DNA of 64,000 nucleotides, taken from assembly GCF_003672135.1 (NCBI RefSeq), contig NC_039507.1, positions 6,401,624 to 6,465,623 of the forward strand, in the 5' to 3' direction. The position numbers were made by a program, and so were the translations under genes. The stretch is from Ooceraea biroi. Lineage: Eukaryota > Arthropoda > Insecta > Hymenoptera > Formicidae. Below, in pieces: positions 35,712 to 47,924 of this stretch (position 1 is its first letter; every line of letters starts with the position of its first letter). Under the pieces are notes generated by a model. That model was not told the DNA's origin, did no database searches, and saw nothing but the letters and a program-made list of their open reading frames with translations.

Positions 35712-38700
35712 GCAAATAAATTTAAATCATTGCCGAGCAGCACAGGACCTGTTAATGCAACAGATAGAAGAGACGGACACGGACATAGTTGCTGTCTCGG
35801 AACCATATCATGTGCAATATAATAACATTTTCTAGGACAATAGCGAAAGAGCGGCGATTTTTTACAATGCGCGAAAAATTAACGTTAAATTATTGTACAA
35901 AGGGAACGGCTACGTCGTTGTGGAATAGCAGCGATTGATAGTTGTTAGTGTATATATAAGCCCGAGTTTTAATATTAGACGTTACGAGGGAATTTTAGAT
36001 AATTTATTTAATAGCATAATTGTACATAGTCAAAGTTATTTATTAGTACTCGGAGATTTTAACGCGAAATCGAAACTCTGGGGATCTCGATATACAGACG
36101 CGAGAGGCGCTTTAGTGGAGGAATGGGCGGCTAGTGCAAATTTACAAATTGTAAATACTGGTGGGGTGGTGACGTTCGAGCGAGCACGAGGGAAATCGGT
36201 GATCGATTTATCTTGGTGTTCGTCGGCAATTTTTCCCAAAATTAAGAACTGGAAAGTGGAGGAAGAGACGGAGAGTTTATCGGATCATCGGTTAATATCG
36301 TTTACGGTGGAGCTACAAAATAAACAGTTGGAGCGTTCGCGAGTGAATAAAGCTAAACTAATGCCCCGATGGCAGTATAAGACATTGAATTTAGAAGAGT
36401 TAGAGGAGAGTGTATTGCGAGAAACGTGGGGACAAAGCGCAGAGTTTGTTTCGGCGGAGGAGGGAAGCGAAATGGTTCGTCGGATACTTACGCGGATAAA
36501 CGATGGAGCGATGCGACGGGTGCGGCAGGATGTCCAGCGGCGTCCTGTGTACTGGTGGTGTCCGGAGGTAGACCTGCAAAGAAAAAAGTGTATTAGTGTA
36601 CGGAGTAAATACCTACGAATAAAAAAGAAAAAGGAACGCGTGACGGTGGTGGTGTACGAAGAAGCGCTGCGCTGCTATCGGGAAGAGAGACGAGCCCTAA
36701 ATAAGGAAATTGTGAGAGCGAAAATGCGTGCGTGAGATGAGCTCTTAGAGACATTGGAAAAGGATCCGTGGGGCCGCCCATATTTAATTGTTCTGAAGAA
36801 ACTAACGAATGCGCGAAATGCTTGTGAATCGTTACCTGTAAATAATGTACAAAGAATTTTAGAAGTGTTATTCCCTCGTGATATGACTGTTAATTTATTC
36901 GTGCGTGAACGTCCTAATTTATTAAGTAGTGAGCGTCTTAATTTATGGAATCTATCGCAAGAAGAGGACATGGCGAATGAGCCGCGTTTAGTTGATGAAG
37001 AGGAATTGGCATTGTTAACTAGAGAAATGATGAAGAAAGGGAATCCGGCGCCCGGACTAGACGGAATACGGAACATGACATTGAATATGGTAACAAAAAC
37101 ATCACCGGAATGGTTATTGAATATTTTTAATGCATGTATACGCGAGGGAGTGATACCGAAAATATGAAAGCAAGCGCACTTAGTACTTATTAAGAAAGAA
37201 GGAAAACCGGACGGGGAACCGTCGTCGTACCGACCGTTATGTTTATTGAACGAGGTAGCTAAACTATTTGAAAGGATCATCCTACACCGTATGGATTTTT
37301 TTATCAACGAAATAGGGCCTCGAATATCGGCAAATCAATATGGATTTGTGAAGACACGGTCTACGATTGACGCGATTACGAAGCTAAAAGAATTAGTGAA
37401 ACGTGAAACGAATGAGGGGTGTTTCTGTATTGCGTGTAGTATAGATATTCAGAACGCCTTTAACTCGATTCCATGGAATAAAATAAAGGAAATGATGCGT
37501 ACGCGAGGTTTCCCGAGTTACCTAGTGCAATTATTAGACAATTATCTGAGTGAGAGAACTCTTAAGTGGCTAGATGAGAACGGTGATATTAAAACGTATG
37601 ATATGGCGAGAGGTGTACCGCAAGGATCAATTCTTGGACCGAGATTGTGGATTTTGATTTACGCAGCTATCACGAATTTGGTGTTACTCGATGGCGCTTA
37701 TGTGCTTGGTTACGCGGACGATACGGTGGTGTTGGTGTCAGCGGAAACTTTACGCGACGCGAAATTCAAAATGAACCTAGTAGTGGACCTGGTGATACGA
37801 AAGATACGCGAGCTAGGATTAAATATATCGGCGCAAAAGTCGGAGGCGGTTGTATTCCCGCCTCGACGATATAAAAAATGGACTAAAGAAGTGAGCGTGG
37901 AGCTAGCGGGAACGCGGATTAATTGCAACAACGCGGGAATTAAGTACCTGGGGATCATTATTGATCCGTTATGGTCTTTTGAGTCACATTTCGCGGCTAT
38001 ATTAAACAAAGCGAACATGATAACGGTGCGATTATCCAGAATAATGAGAAATTTACAAGGACCGGGTGATAGGAAAAGACGATTATACGCGAACACGGTG
38101 TATGCAATTTTGCTATACGGGGCACCGATATGGGCGGAAGAACTAGAAGGGAATAGACGTCTTAAAGTAGCAGTGCGGAAGTTACAAAGGAAATTGGCGT
38201 TACGCGTGATCAGTGCTTATAGAACAGTGTTATACGAGGCTGCGGAGGTTTTGGCGAGGCTTCCGCCGGTCGACCTAATGGCATTGAAGCTAAAACGTAT
38301 TTATGAGCGGAAGAAAAGAATCGCGGAAAGTGGGAACGTGTTAATAGACAGAGCTGTGAACGCGATAAAACGAGAAAAAGAAAAGGTTATGGTTGGCGCA
38401 TGGAAGGAGAGACTAATGGGTGATAACTTACCGGGAGTGCGAGTACGCGAGGCAATATTACTGCAATTTGAGAAATGGTTGGAGCGGAAACATGGAAGCA
38501 TTACGTTTCATTTAACTCAAATCATTACTGGTCATGGTTCGTTTGGCGAGTTTAGAGAAAAAAATCGGTAAGAGTAGGAACGCGAAGTGTTTTCATTGTT
38601 TATCACCACGTGACTCGGCACAGCACACTGTAGAAGTGTGTGCAGCATGGTCGATGGAGCGCCAGGAGCTTCGACGGATAATAACGGGGCCCTTGACGCT

Positions 38701-38824
38701 AAAGAATATGATTGGCGAGATGTTAAAATCGGAAGAGAAGTGGAATGCGGTGCGAGATTTTGCATCGAAGGTGATGCGAAAGAAGGAGGAGGAGGAGAGA
38801 AGACGCGAGAGAGAGAACGGATGA
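35701..38824 (+). pseudogene. LINE pol: AP endonuclease, reverse transcriptase, zinc finger
   Basis: The start MRIKQINLNHCRAAQ is typical of R1-clade ORF2. Endonuclease blocks are EPYHV, LVLGDFNAKS and LSDHRLISF. RT blocks are YRPLCLL, SIDIQNAFNSIPW, GVPQGSILGP and the catalytic LGYADDTVVL. The C-terminus has CFHCLSPRDSAQHTVEVC. In-frame stops at 35833 (TAG), 35926 (TAG), 36733 (TGA) and 37165 (TGA) all sit where R1-clade proteins typically have Trp. One extra A in a run near 38560 shifts the frame before the zinc finger. It would nick target DNA and prime reverse transcription there if intact. Confidence 0.93.
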
Positions 38825-39705
38825 TAAAGCGAAACGAGGCAATACTTACGTGACAAGGAGTCTTTCTCAATGGAGCGCAGCAGATGGAGTACCTAGATTT
38901 TATCTCTTTTACATATATCCTTTTATGATCGATTCCTGCAATAAAAAGTCCTAAATTAGTTTTATTATAATACCATTTAATGTTACTTACCTATGTGCGT
39001 GTCCCCCGATGTCCCGCGAGGTCCTGGGCATAGTCCTGGGTCCTTTTGGGTTGTTCATCCTGTCCCTTTTGGTCGATTCCTGAAATAGAAAATAGTTGAT
39101 TAGGTTTATTCACATACCATTATATGTTACTTACCTGTGCCTGTCCCTCGATGTCCCACGATGTCCTCGTCCTGTCCTGGTGGTCCTCTGTTTGTGGTAC
39201 TTTCTTGTCCGTGAAGGGGGGGGGGGCCGGAGTGATTCTTCGTCGTGCCTGGGCCTCTCCTTGAGGGGATCGGGTATGGTGCCGCGTGCGCGATGTGGAG
39301 TTCCTTGGAGGAAAGGCTTCTCCTCTCCTCGGGGTGGGTAGACCCTTAGCCAGTCCGGTGTGCTGGCTCGGGGTCAGAAATCCTCCAAGATGGGAGGTTG
39401 TGGTACGCCGGTGGCTGACTCCGGCGTATCACGGGGGGAAATAGCCCCAACGCAGGGCTGTTGAAGAGTGGCGATGAGTGCCCCTTCAGCGATATGCGGA
39501 CTGAGGGGAGGGGGGCCCCGAGAGGCGTGTTGCAAGCACGATCTCGGCCTCCGAACTTCAGTGAGGTCAGTGGCTGTGGTTTTACCGTGGGTATGCTCTG
39601 GATGGCGAGGAATCGCGTCCCAGGTGCGAGTCTCCGGACACCCCCGAAAGGTCACCGGACCCGGAGGGATGGCATAAAGTTTTCCACAGTCTAATAAAAA
39701 AAAAA
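38825..39705 (+). other. LINE 3' UTR with ~120-bp tandem duplication
   Basis: Two imperfect copies, near 38925-39060 and 39065-39180, share TGTTACTTACCT and CGATGTCCC blocks. The rest is GC-rich, with the phrase GCTGGCTCGGGGTCAGAAA, and ends in a short poly-A at 39692-39705. Confidence 0.75.
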
Positions 39706-40059
39706 GGTTAAAGCAGAGAATACTTTGTATTTAACTGTTTGGGCTTTCAATATTCAAAATAACTGTTATACTTTCGAAACTTCTTTTGTTAATAACTTTT
39801 TAATAAATAACAATCCACGATTGAAACTTAGTGCGGGTTATTCGGGGAGGTGACCTTTGTAATACATGTCAAATTCAAGTCCTTCGTGTGGAGAGCTGAA
39901 AATTCCTGCAAAATCATTAAACTTCTTTTGTTAATAACTTTTTAATAAACAACGAGCGACGGCTAAAACCTCTTGAAGGTCACTCAGGAGGGTGACCTTG
40001 ACAACATATGTCAAGGTCAAGGTCATCGGGGCTGGCTCCCCTAATCGGTATATTTACCA

Positions 40060-41029
40060 TTTTTTCTTTTTTTAAAAAGGTTTTTTAAGTCTATGTTATT
40101 AATAAGATGTATAATAAACTTACTAACATCTTGTTGAATCTTTTCAAGATATTGATGTCCTACCAATTGCCGTATTGCCATTATATTAATAGTGTTATCG
40201 TTTGATACGTAACAATTAATAAATTGTCTTATAATATTCGTATGTTCAAGACGAAGCAACAATGTTCTGAGAGTAGAAGAATGAAGCACACATTGAATTG
40301 AAACATTAGAAAACAAGATGTATTATCAACATTTGGAAGTCCTCTTATATGCCATAAAGTATAATCATTAATATCCTTATCATTAACTTGACATTCCAAG
40401 ATATTTTTTGATATTGCCCAAATTGTATCACGAACCTTGTGAACACGTTCTTTCAAAATATTAATATGTACAAGATCTGGCCTGCATTATGTTCGTAATC
40501 TGTTATATTCTATTATAGCTAACGCAGTTGCTTTTACAGAAGAGGGATCAAAATTTATAAGGTGCAATCCACTCAACGTAGTTACTCGTGAAAGAGCGAC
40601 GACATATATTTGTCCACAACTGAATATAGAATTTCCAGCTTCCACAACAGCATGCTTTAAACTCAAGCCTTAACTTTTATGGATAGTCATACCATAACTT
40701 AGACATATAGGAAATTGTTTTCTTATAACAAATGCTCTATCCATTACTTCAAATTTGACACTTACACGTTCTATAATATGCTCTATTTCTGATGACATTC
40801 TTATCTTTATTTTTTCTACTTTATTGTCAATTGCGCTACGTATAATTATAAGTGATATAATTGTACCAATGGTACCATTCACAAGACCTAAACTAACATT
40901 GATATTTCTTCTAAGCATTACACGCGCTCCTACTTTGACAGTTATGATTCTTGCTAATCCAGCTGTTCGAGAACTATCTTCATCGTCTTTATTTAATATC
41001 TTCATAACTTTTTTTCTTTAAATATGATG
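40060..41029 (-). pseudogene. PIF1 helicase C-terminus fused to a USP-type peptidase segment
   Basis: On the minus strand the helicase core continues from the 45.8-47.1 kb part: KVGARVMLRRNINVSLGLVN, then MTIHKS followed by a stop (TAA in place of Gln of HKSQG), then IYVVALSRVTTLSGLHL. About 50 residues later comes GLPNVDNTSCF and, after a one-base deletion, SNVSIQCVLHSSTLR, matching the Cys box of ubiquitin-specific proteases (C19). Some 50 residues on is QQDVSKFIIHLI, the USP QQD motif. The His box is missing because element T interrupts the frame at 40060. PIF1 helicase is the unwinding part of Helitron Rep proteins. The attached USP segment is unusual. Confidence 0.75.
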
Positions 41030-41315
41030 TGTTGAAACCTTAGGCAGGTGGAGTGTATGTGTAGGATAGACTATTACGTAGATAAGTACGAGAAATGATA
41101 CACGACCGTTATTCACTTTGAAAGAATATAAGAGTATATTATACGTCTGCTCAGTTTGAGTGTACAAGGAAGAGTGACGCGATTCCGCCGGAGACTACGT
41201 TTGAATAACAGATTCGCTAGGCTGACGACAGGTCGCGATACTACACCCTAACTATGAGCGCGCTTTACAAAAATACTAAACATATATAGAAAAGCACAAT
41301 TAACTTGCTTTGACA
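41030..41315 (-). repeat. Copia-2 3' LTR
   Basis: This 286-bp LTR contains the last codons and stop of the polyprotein (TAA at 41300-41302). Confidence 0.92.
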
Positions 41316-44300
41316 CTTCCGCCGTTTGAGTGCTTCTCTGCATTATCATAAATACCTAAACTATCACGTAAATTACTGAAACGCAGCTTTGGCAAAGCTT
41401 TGGTAAGTATATTAGCTTTTTGAGTAGCAGTTGGAACATATTCGAGTTTTAATGCTTTTTTTTCTACGGTTTCCCGAATATAATGATATCTAATGTCTAT
41501 GTGTTTCGTACGCTTGTGAAACTCAGGATTTTTAACTAGTTTTATCGCACTCTGACTATCTACATAAAGAGTAGTAGGAACATCACATGGATAGCCTAAA
41601 TTGTTTAATAATTTTCTCAACCACACGGACTCTTTAGCAGCAGCCGCTGCAGCCACGTATTTCTCTTCCGTGGTGCTGAGAGTAACTAATCCTTGCCGCT
41701 GAGACGTCCAGGTTACCGGTCCCTGCCCGATACAAAAAATATATTCAGTGGTGGATCACCTCGTGTCAACATCGTTTGCGAAATCCGCATCGGAATATCC
41801 TACAAGTTCCAAACCTTTCTGGTCGTTTTTATACATCACGCCCATAATCTATAGTGCCTATCAAATACGCGATAATACGCTTTACTGTGTTCCACTGACT
41901 CGCCGTCGGATTATTCACATATTTGCTAACGTTACTCACCGCATATGCAATGTCTGGACGCGATACAATAGAGAGAAATATTAGAGATCCTACCGCTTCG
42001 CGATACGGCACTCTCGTTAACTCATTTTCTGTTTCACTTGCTGCATGTAAAGCAGCGTGAGGATCAGCTGGAATACCGACTGCCTTTGCATCTGACATAT
42101 TAAATTTTTCTATTATTTTAGCTGTATAAGTTCTTTGATGTATAAAAATTGATTTATCCGCCCGATTTCTCACAATCTGCATTCCAACATAAGTGCTTGC
42201 ATCGCTTACCGTAATAGTAAATTTACTACGAAGACAATCGATAACAGCTTGCACCCCTTTTTCTGACTTAGCTGCTATAAGACCATCATCCATGAATAAC
42301 CCTAAATAAACGGTCTCTCCTTTGAATTCTTCTACAAACAAACTTTTATCTGCTTCGGTTACAACAAACTTAAACTGTTTTAAGAAACACGTGAACTTTT
42401 GTTCCAGCATCGCGGTGCCTGTTTTAAACCATATAACGATTTTTCTAACTTACATACTAAATCTGACTTCTTGTTTGTTAGTCCTTTTACGCATTGATCA
42501 ATTTCGAGTCCGTCAGGTATTTCCATATAAATTTTTTCATCAAGTTCGCCATATAAGAACGCGGTTTGTACATCAAATTGCCCTAACGCCAGATCTTCCT
42601 GTACTACAGTAGCTAATAAGACTCTCAAGGTATCATACCTTACAACAGGAGAGAATGTTTCTGTAAAATCTATTCCTTGCCTTTGTTTACACCCTCTGGC
42701 GCAGATCCTGGCCTTGTGTCGTACGGCTTTAGTGTTGGGGTTCTCTATCGTCTTGAAGATCCACTTGGAATCGATTGTTGACATCTTTGGCTCCCTTTTC
42801 ACCAGCGACAATGTGTTGTTTTTTCTGTGAGCCTGAAGTTCGTCATCAATCGCTCTCTTCCAAGCATCAGCATCTCGTCCGGTTACCGCTTCCTGAAACG
42901 AACTAGGAATCTTATGTTCTGCTATATAAGATTCATACCTGCGAGGCGGACGGAGGCCCGACCGGTCTCTCAGGTTCCTCTGCCGTGCCTCTGAGATCTC
43001 CACTGGTTGCTCAGCGGGTTGCTCCTCCGGTTTCATGAACAGATTACTGTCGTCACTGTCATCTACTTCTATAGGTCGAGGCTCCTCATCCTGAGGATCA
43101 TTCTCCTCCTCATCCTCCTGGTTTGTGGCAGTTAGTTTAACTTCGGTTTCCTCTGGTTCATTGCTCTTCGCTGAGAGTTCGCCCGGTTGCTCATCGAATA
43201 CTACATTCCTCGATACAACGACCTTCTTTCCTGCTGAATCGTACAGTCTATAGTTCGGTGACTCTCCTTGATATCCAACCATTATCACCTTCTTGGCTCT
43301 TGCATCGAACTTTTTCGTGAACATCTTAGGGATATGCATGTACGCCTCGGAACCAAAAATCTTCATATGTTGCGGATTTGGTTTCTTTCCCATCCAGAGC
43401 TCAAAAGGTGTTTTGTAGTGGCCTGTAGCAGATGAAACGACTCGATTTAGAATATACACTGCGGTATTTACTGCTTCCGCCCAAAGGTGCTGCGGTAAGT
43501 TTTTCGCTTGAAGCATGGTCCTCGCACTCTCCACAATAGTGCGGTTGTCTCGTTCACTCTTACCATTCTGCTCCGGGGTGAATGGCACAGAATTTTCCAT
43601 GACGATTCCTTGATCTGCAAGATACTTTAGCATCTTCTCATTACAATATTCGCGGCCGTTGTCGCAGCGCAACGTTTTCATAGTCTTCCCGAATTTATTT
43701 CGTACTCGTTGCTCGAATTCTTTGAATCTGTCAAACACGTCTGCTTTATGTTTCATAAAGTAAACATACCTATATCCAGTAGCATCATCTTTGAATGTAA
43801 GAAAGAAGCGCGATCCTCCTAGGGAAGTGTTTGTCATCGGCCCGCATACATCTGAGTGTATATACTCGCCAGGTTGAGTGTCCCGCTTCTTGGTGTTCTC
43901 CTGGAAGGAGAGCCGATGTGACTTTCCCAGCTGGCACGCTCCACACAGAAAGTTCTTAGTGTCTTTCAAATTTACTCCGTCGACAACACGTTTTTGTACC
44001 ATTTCGCGTAGCATCCGCCCGTTCGCATGTCCAAGTCTCTCATGCCACGTTTGTATTGATGTGCATGATACGTTGACTTCATCAGGATTGCTAGGCAGTA
44101 GCACTTGAAAGAACATACGATAGAGTGAATTTTTCTGCTTTTGTCCAGACGCGACTGTCACACTGTTGTTCTTGATCTGAATTTGATCACCACAGAATGT
44201 GACTTCGTATCCTCTAGAGGCACAAACACCGACCGAAAACAAGTTTTTCTTTAGTTTTGGCACATACAACACGTCCTCAATAACACCTTTATGCCAACCA

Positions 44301-45366
44301 TTGTTCATGAATTTCAAAATCTCAACCGTCCCGACACCACGTACCGCGCACTCTCCGTTATCACCTAGCGAGATTGTGTCACCATCTCTAGTAGGATGAA
44401 AGTCTGAGAGCCAATCACGTCGGTAAGTCACATGTCGCGAAGCACCACTGTCTATCAGCCAGATATCACTCGTATCCGCCGCGAGAAGCCGAGCGATACC
44501 TTTGTCTTTCGGTAACTTAGTCTTCTGTTCACCCCGCGCTATCTTCACGTCGCCCGACTCAATCACGAACGCGGAACCACTGTTTGCTTCAGATTTTGAA
44601 TTGTTGTCCTTGTTGTGCTTTGACCTACACTCACGCGCGAAATGACCTTTCTTCTTGCACTTGAAACACTGTGCGTCCTTTTTTGTTTGACTTTGTTTCT
44701 TGTCTCCTTTGTCCGATTGTGTCGTGATTCTTGGAGTTCTTCGTTTTTCCAGTGTAGAGAGCAGTTTCCACTTCACTTTCAGTATTTAATTTTGACTCTT
44801 CCTTTATCAGCCTTTCTTGCAGACTAGTCAAATTTTGTCTGTCGGGGTCTACGCTATCCCAGACCGTCTGGAACATGCTAAACTTGGAGGTCAAACTCCC
44901 CAATATCTTGACCATAACGGTTACTTCCGTGAGATTCTCTCCAACATCCGACAATTGCCTGGCTAGATTTTGTACCTTCGCTATATGTTGTACAACCGTG
45001 TCATTCGGTCCCATGCGATACTCAATAAACTTTTGCATCATGAGCAATTTGTTACTGGCAGATTTCTTCTTTCTGTTTATGTATTTGCGACAGCTTGCTC
45101 CACATGTCTTCAGCAGTTGTACATGTTAATAAACTCTCGAGTTGAGAATATTCCATCGTTGACGATATAAGGAACATGGCCTTGGCGTTGTCCTTGGCCC
45201 ATGTTTTGGCTGCGATCGACGTCTGATCCTCCGGTCTTGCTCGTGTTCCTTCCACAACATCCAGAATTCCATGAGCCAGGAATAAAGTTTTTACTTGAAA
45301 TTTCCAGCCTTGAAAATTATTTCCGTCGAACTTGGCGACATTCCGTGCCGAAATTTCTTTAGCCAT
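41300..45366 (-). pseudogene. Copia-2 gag-pol polyprotein, interrupted
   Basis: The start MAKEISARNVAKF at 45366 corresponds to the Copia-1 start. Domains in order are gag, knuckle CFKCKKKGHFARECRSK, protease IWLIDSGASRHVT, an integrase with LRCDNGREY and FTPEQNGKSERD, RT with SKWIFK and the active-site block LFMDDGLIAA, and RNase H with KNPEFHKRTKHIDIRYHYI. Frameshifts lie near 45050, 44700, 42400 and 41830-41650. It is homologous throughout to Copia-1 but a distinct family, with different LTRs and diverged protein. Confidence 0.92.
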
Positions 45367-45524
45367 TGTGTCCTGAAGCTTCGTACCGTTACACATGTGA
45401 GCCGCGTGACCGTTCGTACTCGACACTTCACACAAAGCGATTATACCGGATTTTTGCGTGCGCGTTCTTCTACGTACCACCTCTTCTACACAACTTACAC
45501 TAAACTTTACCTGGGCCCATAACC

Positions 45525-45810
45525 TGTTGAAACCTTAGGCAGGTGGAGTGTATGTGTAGGATAGACTATTACGTAGATAGGTACGAGAAATGATACACGA
45601 CCGTTATTCATTTTGAAAGAATATAAGAGTATATTATACGTCTGCTCAGTTTGAGTGTACAAGGAAAAATGACGCGATTCCGCCGGAGACTACTTTCGAA
45701 TAACAGATTCGCTAGGCTGACGACAGGTCGCGATACTACACCCTAACTATGAGCGCGCTTTACAAAAATACTAAACATATATAGAGAAGCACGATTAACT
45801 TGCTTTGACA
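45525..45810 (-). repeat. Copia-2 5' LTR
   Basis: This 286-bp LTR is flanked on the right by TGATG. The primer-binding site lies at 45509-45524 on the minus strand. Confidence 0.92.
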
Positions 45811-45815
45811 TGATG

Positions 45816-47122
45816 CACATTCTGCCAGATCTTCAGCAATGAGTTCTATCTTATCCAAAGAAATGCGATCTAACATTGCAGTATTCAAAATATCACATAA
45901 TGCACAAGTTGGAAGTAAACAAACTGTATCCATTGGTAAATTTTGTAATTACATAATGCTTGTAATCGGTCGTCACAATTAGTTTCTCTAAAATTAATTT
46001 TTCTCGTTTCTAAAATAATTACATCAGAATCTGTTAGTGTTCCAACTCGAATTCTCGTTAATATATCTCGATAAGTGTCATCACCTTGTTGTCGCACATT
46101 AATTTGTAATTCATCATAACTGAATAAAGACCATAAATTTACAGAGCCCATTGCACCAATATACTTCTGAATTTGTAATTTGGATAATTCAATAAAAGGC
46201 GGACCTTCATGTACAGGTGGAAGTTGTAATAAATCTCCAAAAAGAAGTATATGTTTTTTGCCGACCCTTCCATTATCACACTCCATGATATTAAATATCT
46301 CTGTTAGTCGAAGATGAATATACATTAATGTAATATTTGAAATCATTGAAATTTCATCGATAATTATTAAAACAACATTCTTAAGTTCGTCCCGTATAAC
46401 TTTAAGGGCTCAGAAAGTTGTTTATATTTAGCAGTACGGCCATGTTCTACTGGCAATTGAAATAATCTATGAATAGTAAGTCCCTCAATATTAAAAGCTA
46501 TACCGGTTGGTGCAGTTACCGCTACGTCTTTTCCTTTAATATATTTTTTAATCCAACATCTAATAGTTTTTATCAAGAAACTTTTTCCAGTACCACCTTC
46601 ACCGCTAACATAAAGTCCAAGAACTTCATTATTATCATCAGATATAGAAGCAGTAATTCTATCAAAGATTCGTTTCTGATCAATATTTAATTGTATGACC
46701 ATTTCATCAACATTAATTTCGACTTTATTACCAACATCTTTAAAGTCCCTCATTGCTCCTTCAACTTCGACAGGAACACATTCCAATGCACAATTTTCAA
46801 GACAGTCATTTTCCTCTTCATCTTTTTTTTCTATTTCTGAAATTTTTTCTTGAATTAATTCTTGAATATTATTCATACCTTGCTGAATGTCAGTTATTCT
46901 TTCGTGATACTGAAGAGCATCTTTCAATTTAAATTGTACTAAAGAAAATGCTTCTGCATAACTATCACATTCATTTTTTAATTCACTAATATCTCTCCAA
47001 GGCTGAAACAATAACAATAATGTAAAGTAGTAATGCTCTGGTTGAGTATGGACATTGTATTCGTAATGATTGATAAGAAATCCACGTTTACGTTTCTTTA
47101 AATATAAAGATTCTCCGAGCAT
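45816..47122 (-). pseudogene. PIF1-type (Helitron) helicase, N-terminal part
   Basis: After an acidic, coiled-coil-prone region come the superfamily 1B helicase motifs: LNIDQKRIFDRI, Walker A GEGGTGKSFLIKTI, VTAPTGIAFNIEGLTIH, the DEISMI Walker B, and LLFGDLLQLPPV. A one-base shift at about 46370 lies just before the Walker B. The frame then runs into the Copia-2 duplication and resumes at 41029. No HUH/Rep nuclease domain is found upstream. The sequence changes to repeat E at about 47125, so this is a 5'-truncated Helitron-type element or a related PIF1 mobile element. Confidence 0.85.
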
Positions 47123-47124
47123 GT

Positions 47125-47285
47125 AATACTTTACCTTTTTAAAAAAAGGTCCAAAAAAGGCGCCAAGTATACGCGCGCGAAGAAAAAAAAGAACTCTACA
47201 AAAGTAATGATATCAAACCATTGCACCAACTATAAAAATGGGTATTTATGCAAATCAGAAAATCTATTATTTTATTATTATGTAT
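47125..47285 (-). repeat. dispersed repeat E, copy 2
   Basis: It matches 350-490 in inverted orientation, including CGCGTATACTTGGCGC and the T/A palindrome directly next to the helicase start. The boundary with the helicase frame is sharp. Confidence 0.65.
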
Positions 47286-47486
47286 ACAACATCCTATTCC
47301 AATCCAAGAGTTGTTTTAATTCTCTTCAAATATTATTATAGTATTTTTTCACAAAAATGTATGAAATCTTCAAATTGCGCCAAGTGCAGAGAGAATGTAT
47401 CGAAAATTAATTTTGTACTATTTAAAAAACTCAAGTGGTAGTATTCTTATCAATTAGAAAGAGAATATATATATATATATATATGT
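47286..47486. other. AT-rich gene-free stretch with TA microsatellite
   Basis: No gene was seen. A TA run occupies 47464-47490. Confidence 0.5.
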
Positions 47487-47924
47487 ATATATTGTTTTGA
47501 AAAATTACCTAGTGAACAGGAAATGTGCAAGATGCCGGTAAGATGCCTGCAAAAAGATAGGGAGATGACGATCAAAAATTGTGCAAAATGTCCCATGCCG
47601 TGATGCAGATCGTGACGGTGTTCTTTCCTCTGATTGGTCGGCTGTCATGTGACATGCGCCATGTTAATACCGCGTTATTCAAATGTGGTATTTATCTGAA
47701 GGTGAAATGAGAACGTTATGTCAATTGCCCATTATAGAAAAAGGTCAAGTTAAATTAATTGCGGAATCATTATTAATGTAAACGCAAGAGAACAAATAAA
47801 CTACATGTAATAGGAGAGGTTAAAATAATGAAAGCAATATATATATACATATACAGTTATTTATCCGATTATATATATTTACAGTCACTGTAAGTATATA
47901 TAATACACTGTTGTAATTGAATAT

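Larger units (their letters stand above)
30422..39705 (+). mobile_element. R1-clade LINE with two gag modules
   Basis: A full-length-looking 9.3-kb non-LTR retrotransposon ends in TAATAAAAAAAAAA. It is flanked by a 15-bp target-site duplication, GGTTAGAGCAGAGAA at 30407-30421 and GGTTAAAGCAGAGAA at 39706-39720 (one mismatch). The order is 5' UTR, gag A, a second 5' UTR-like segment, gag B, pol (endonuclease, RT, C-terminal zinc finger), 3' UTR. No poly-A lies between the two gag units, so they are not two separate insertions. Confidence 0.9.
29839..40059. mobile_element. TIR element family T, copy 2, expanded by a LINE
   Basis: The left end TTGGTAAATATACCGATTAG is mirrored exactly at the right end (40040-40059). 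Inner blocks TGACCTTGACA, CCTCCTGAGTGACC and AAAGTTATTAACAAAAG match copy 1 at 9992-10886. Subtracting the LINE gives about 0.94 kb, close to copy 1. It encodes no transposase. Confidence 0.85.
41030..45810 (-). mobile_element. Copia-2 LTR retrotransposon inside the helicase
   Basis: A 4.8-kb Ty1/copia element has 286-bp LTRs beginning TGTTGAAACC and ending GCTTTGACA, and a 5-bp duplication TGATG on each side (41025-41029, 45811-45815). The primer-binding site GGTTATGGGCCCAG is the same half-tRNA-iMet site as in Copia-1. The LTRs differ at about eight positions by eye (near 3%), so it is older than Copia-1. It splits the PIF1 helicase frame. Confidence 0.95.
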
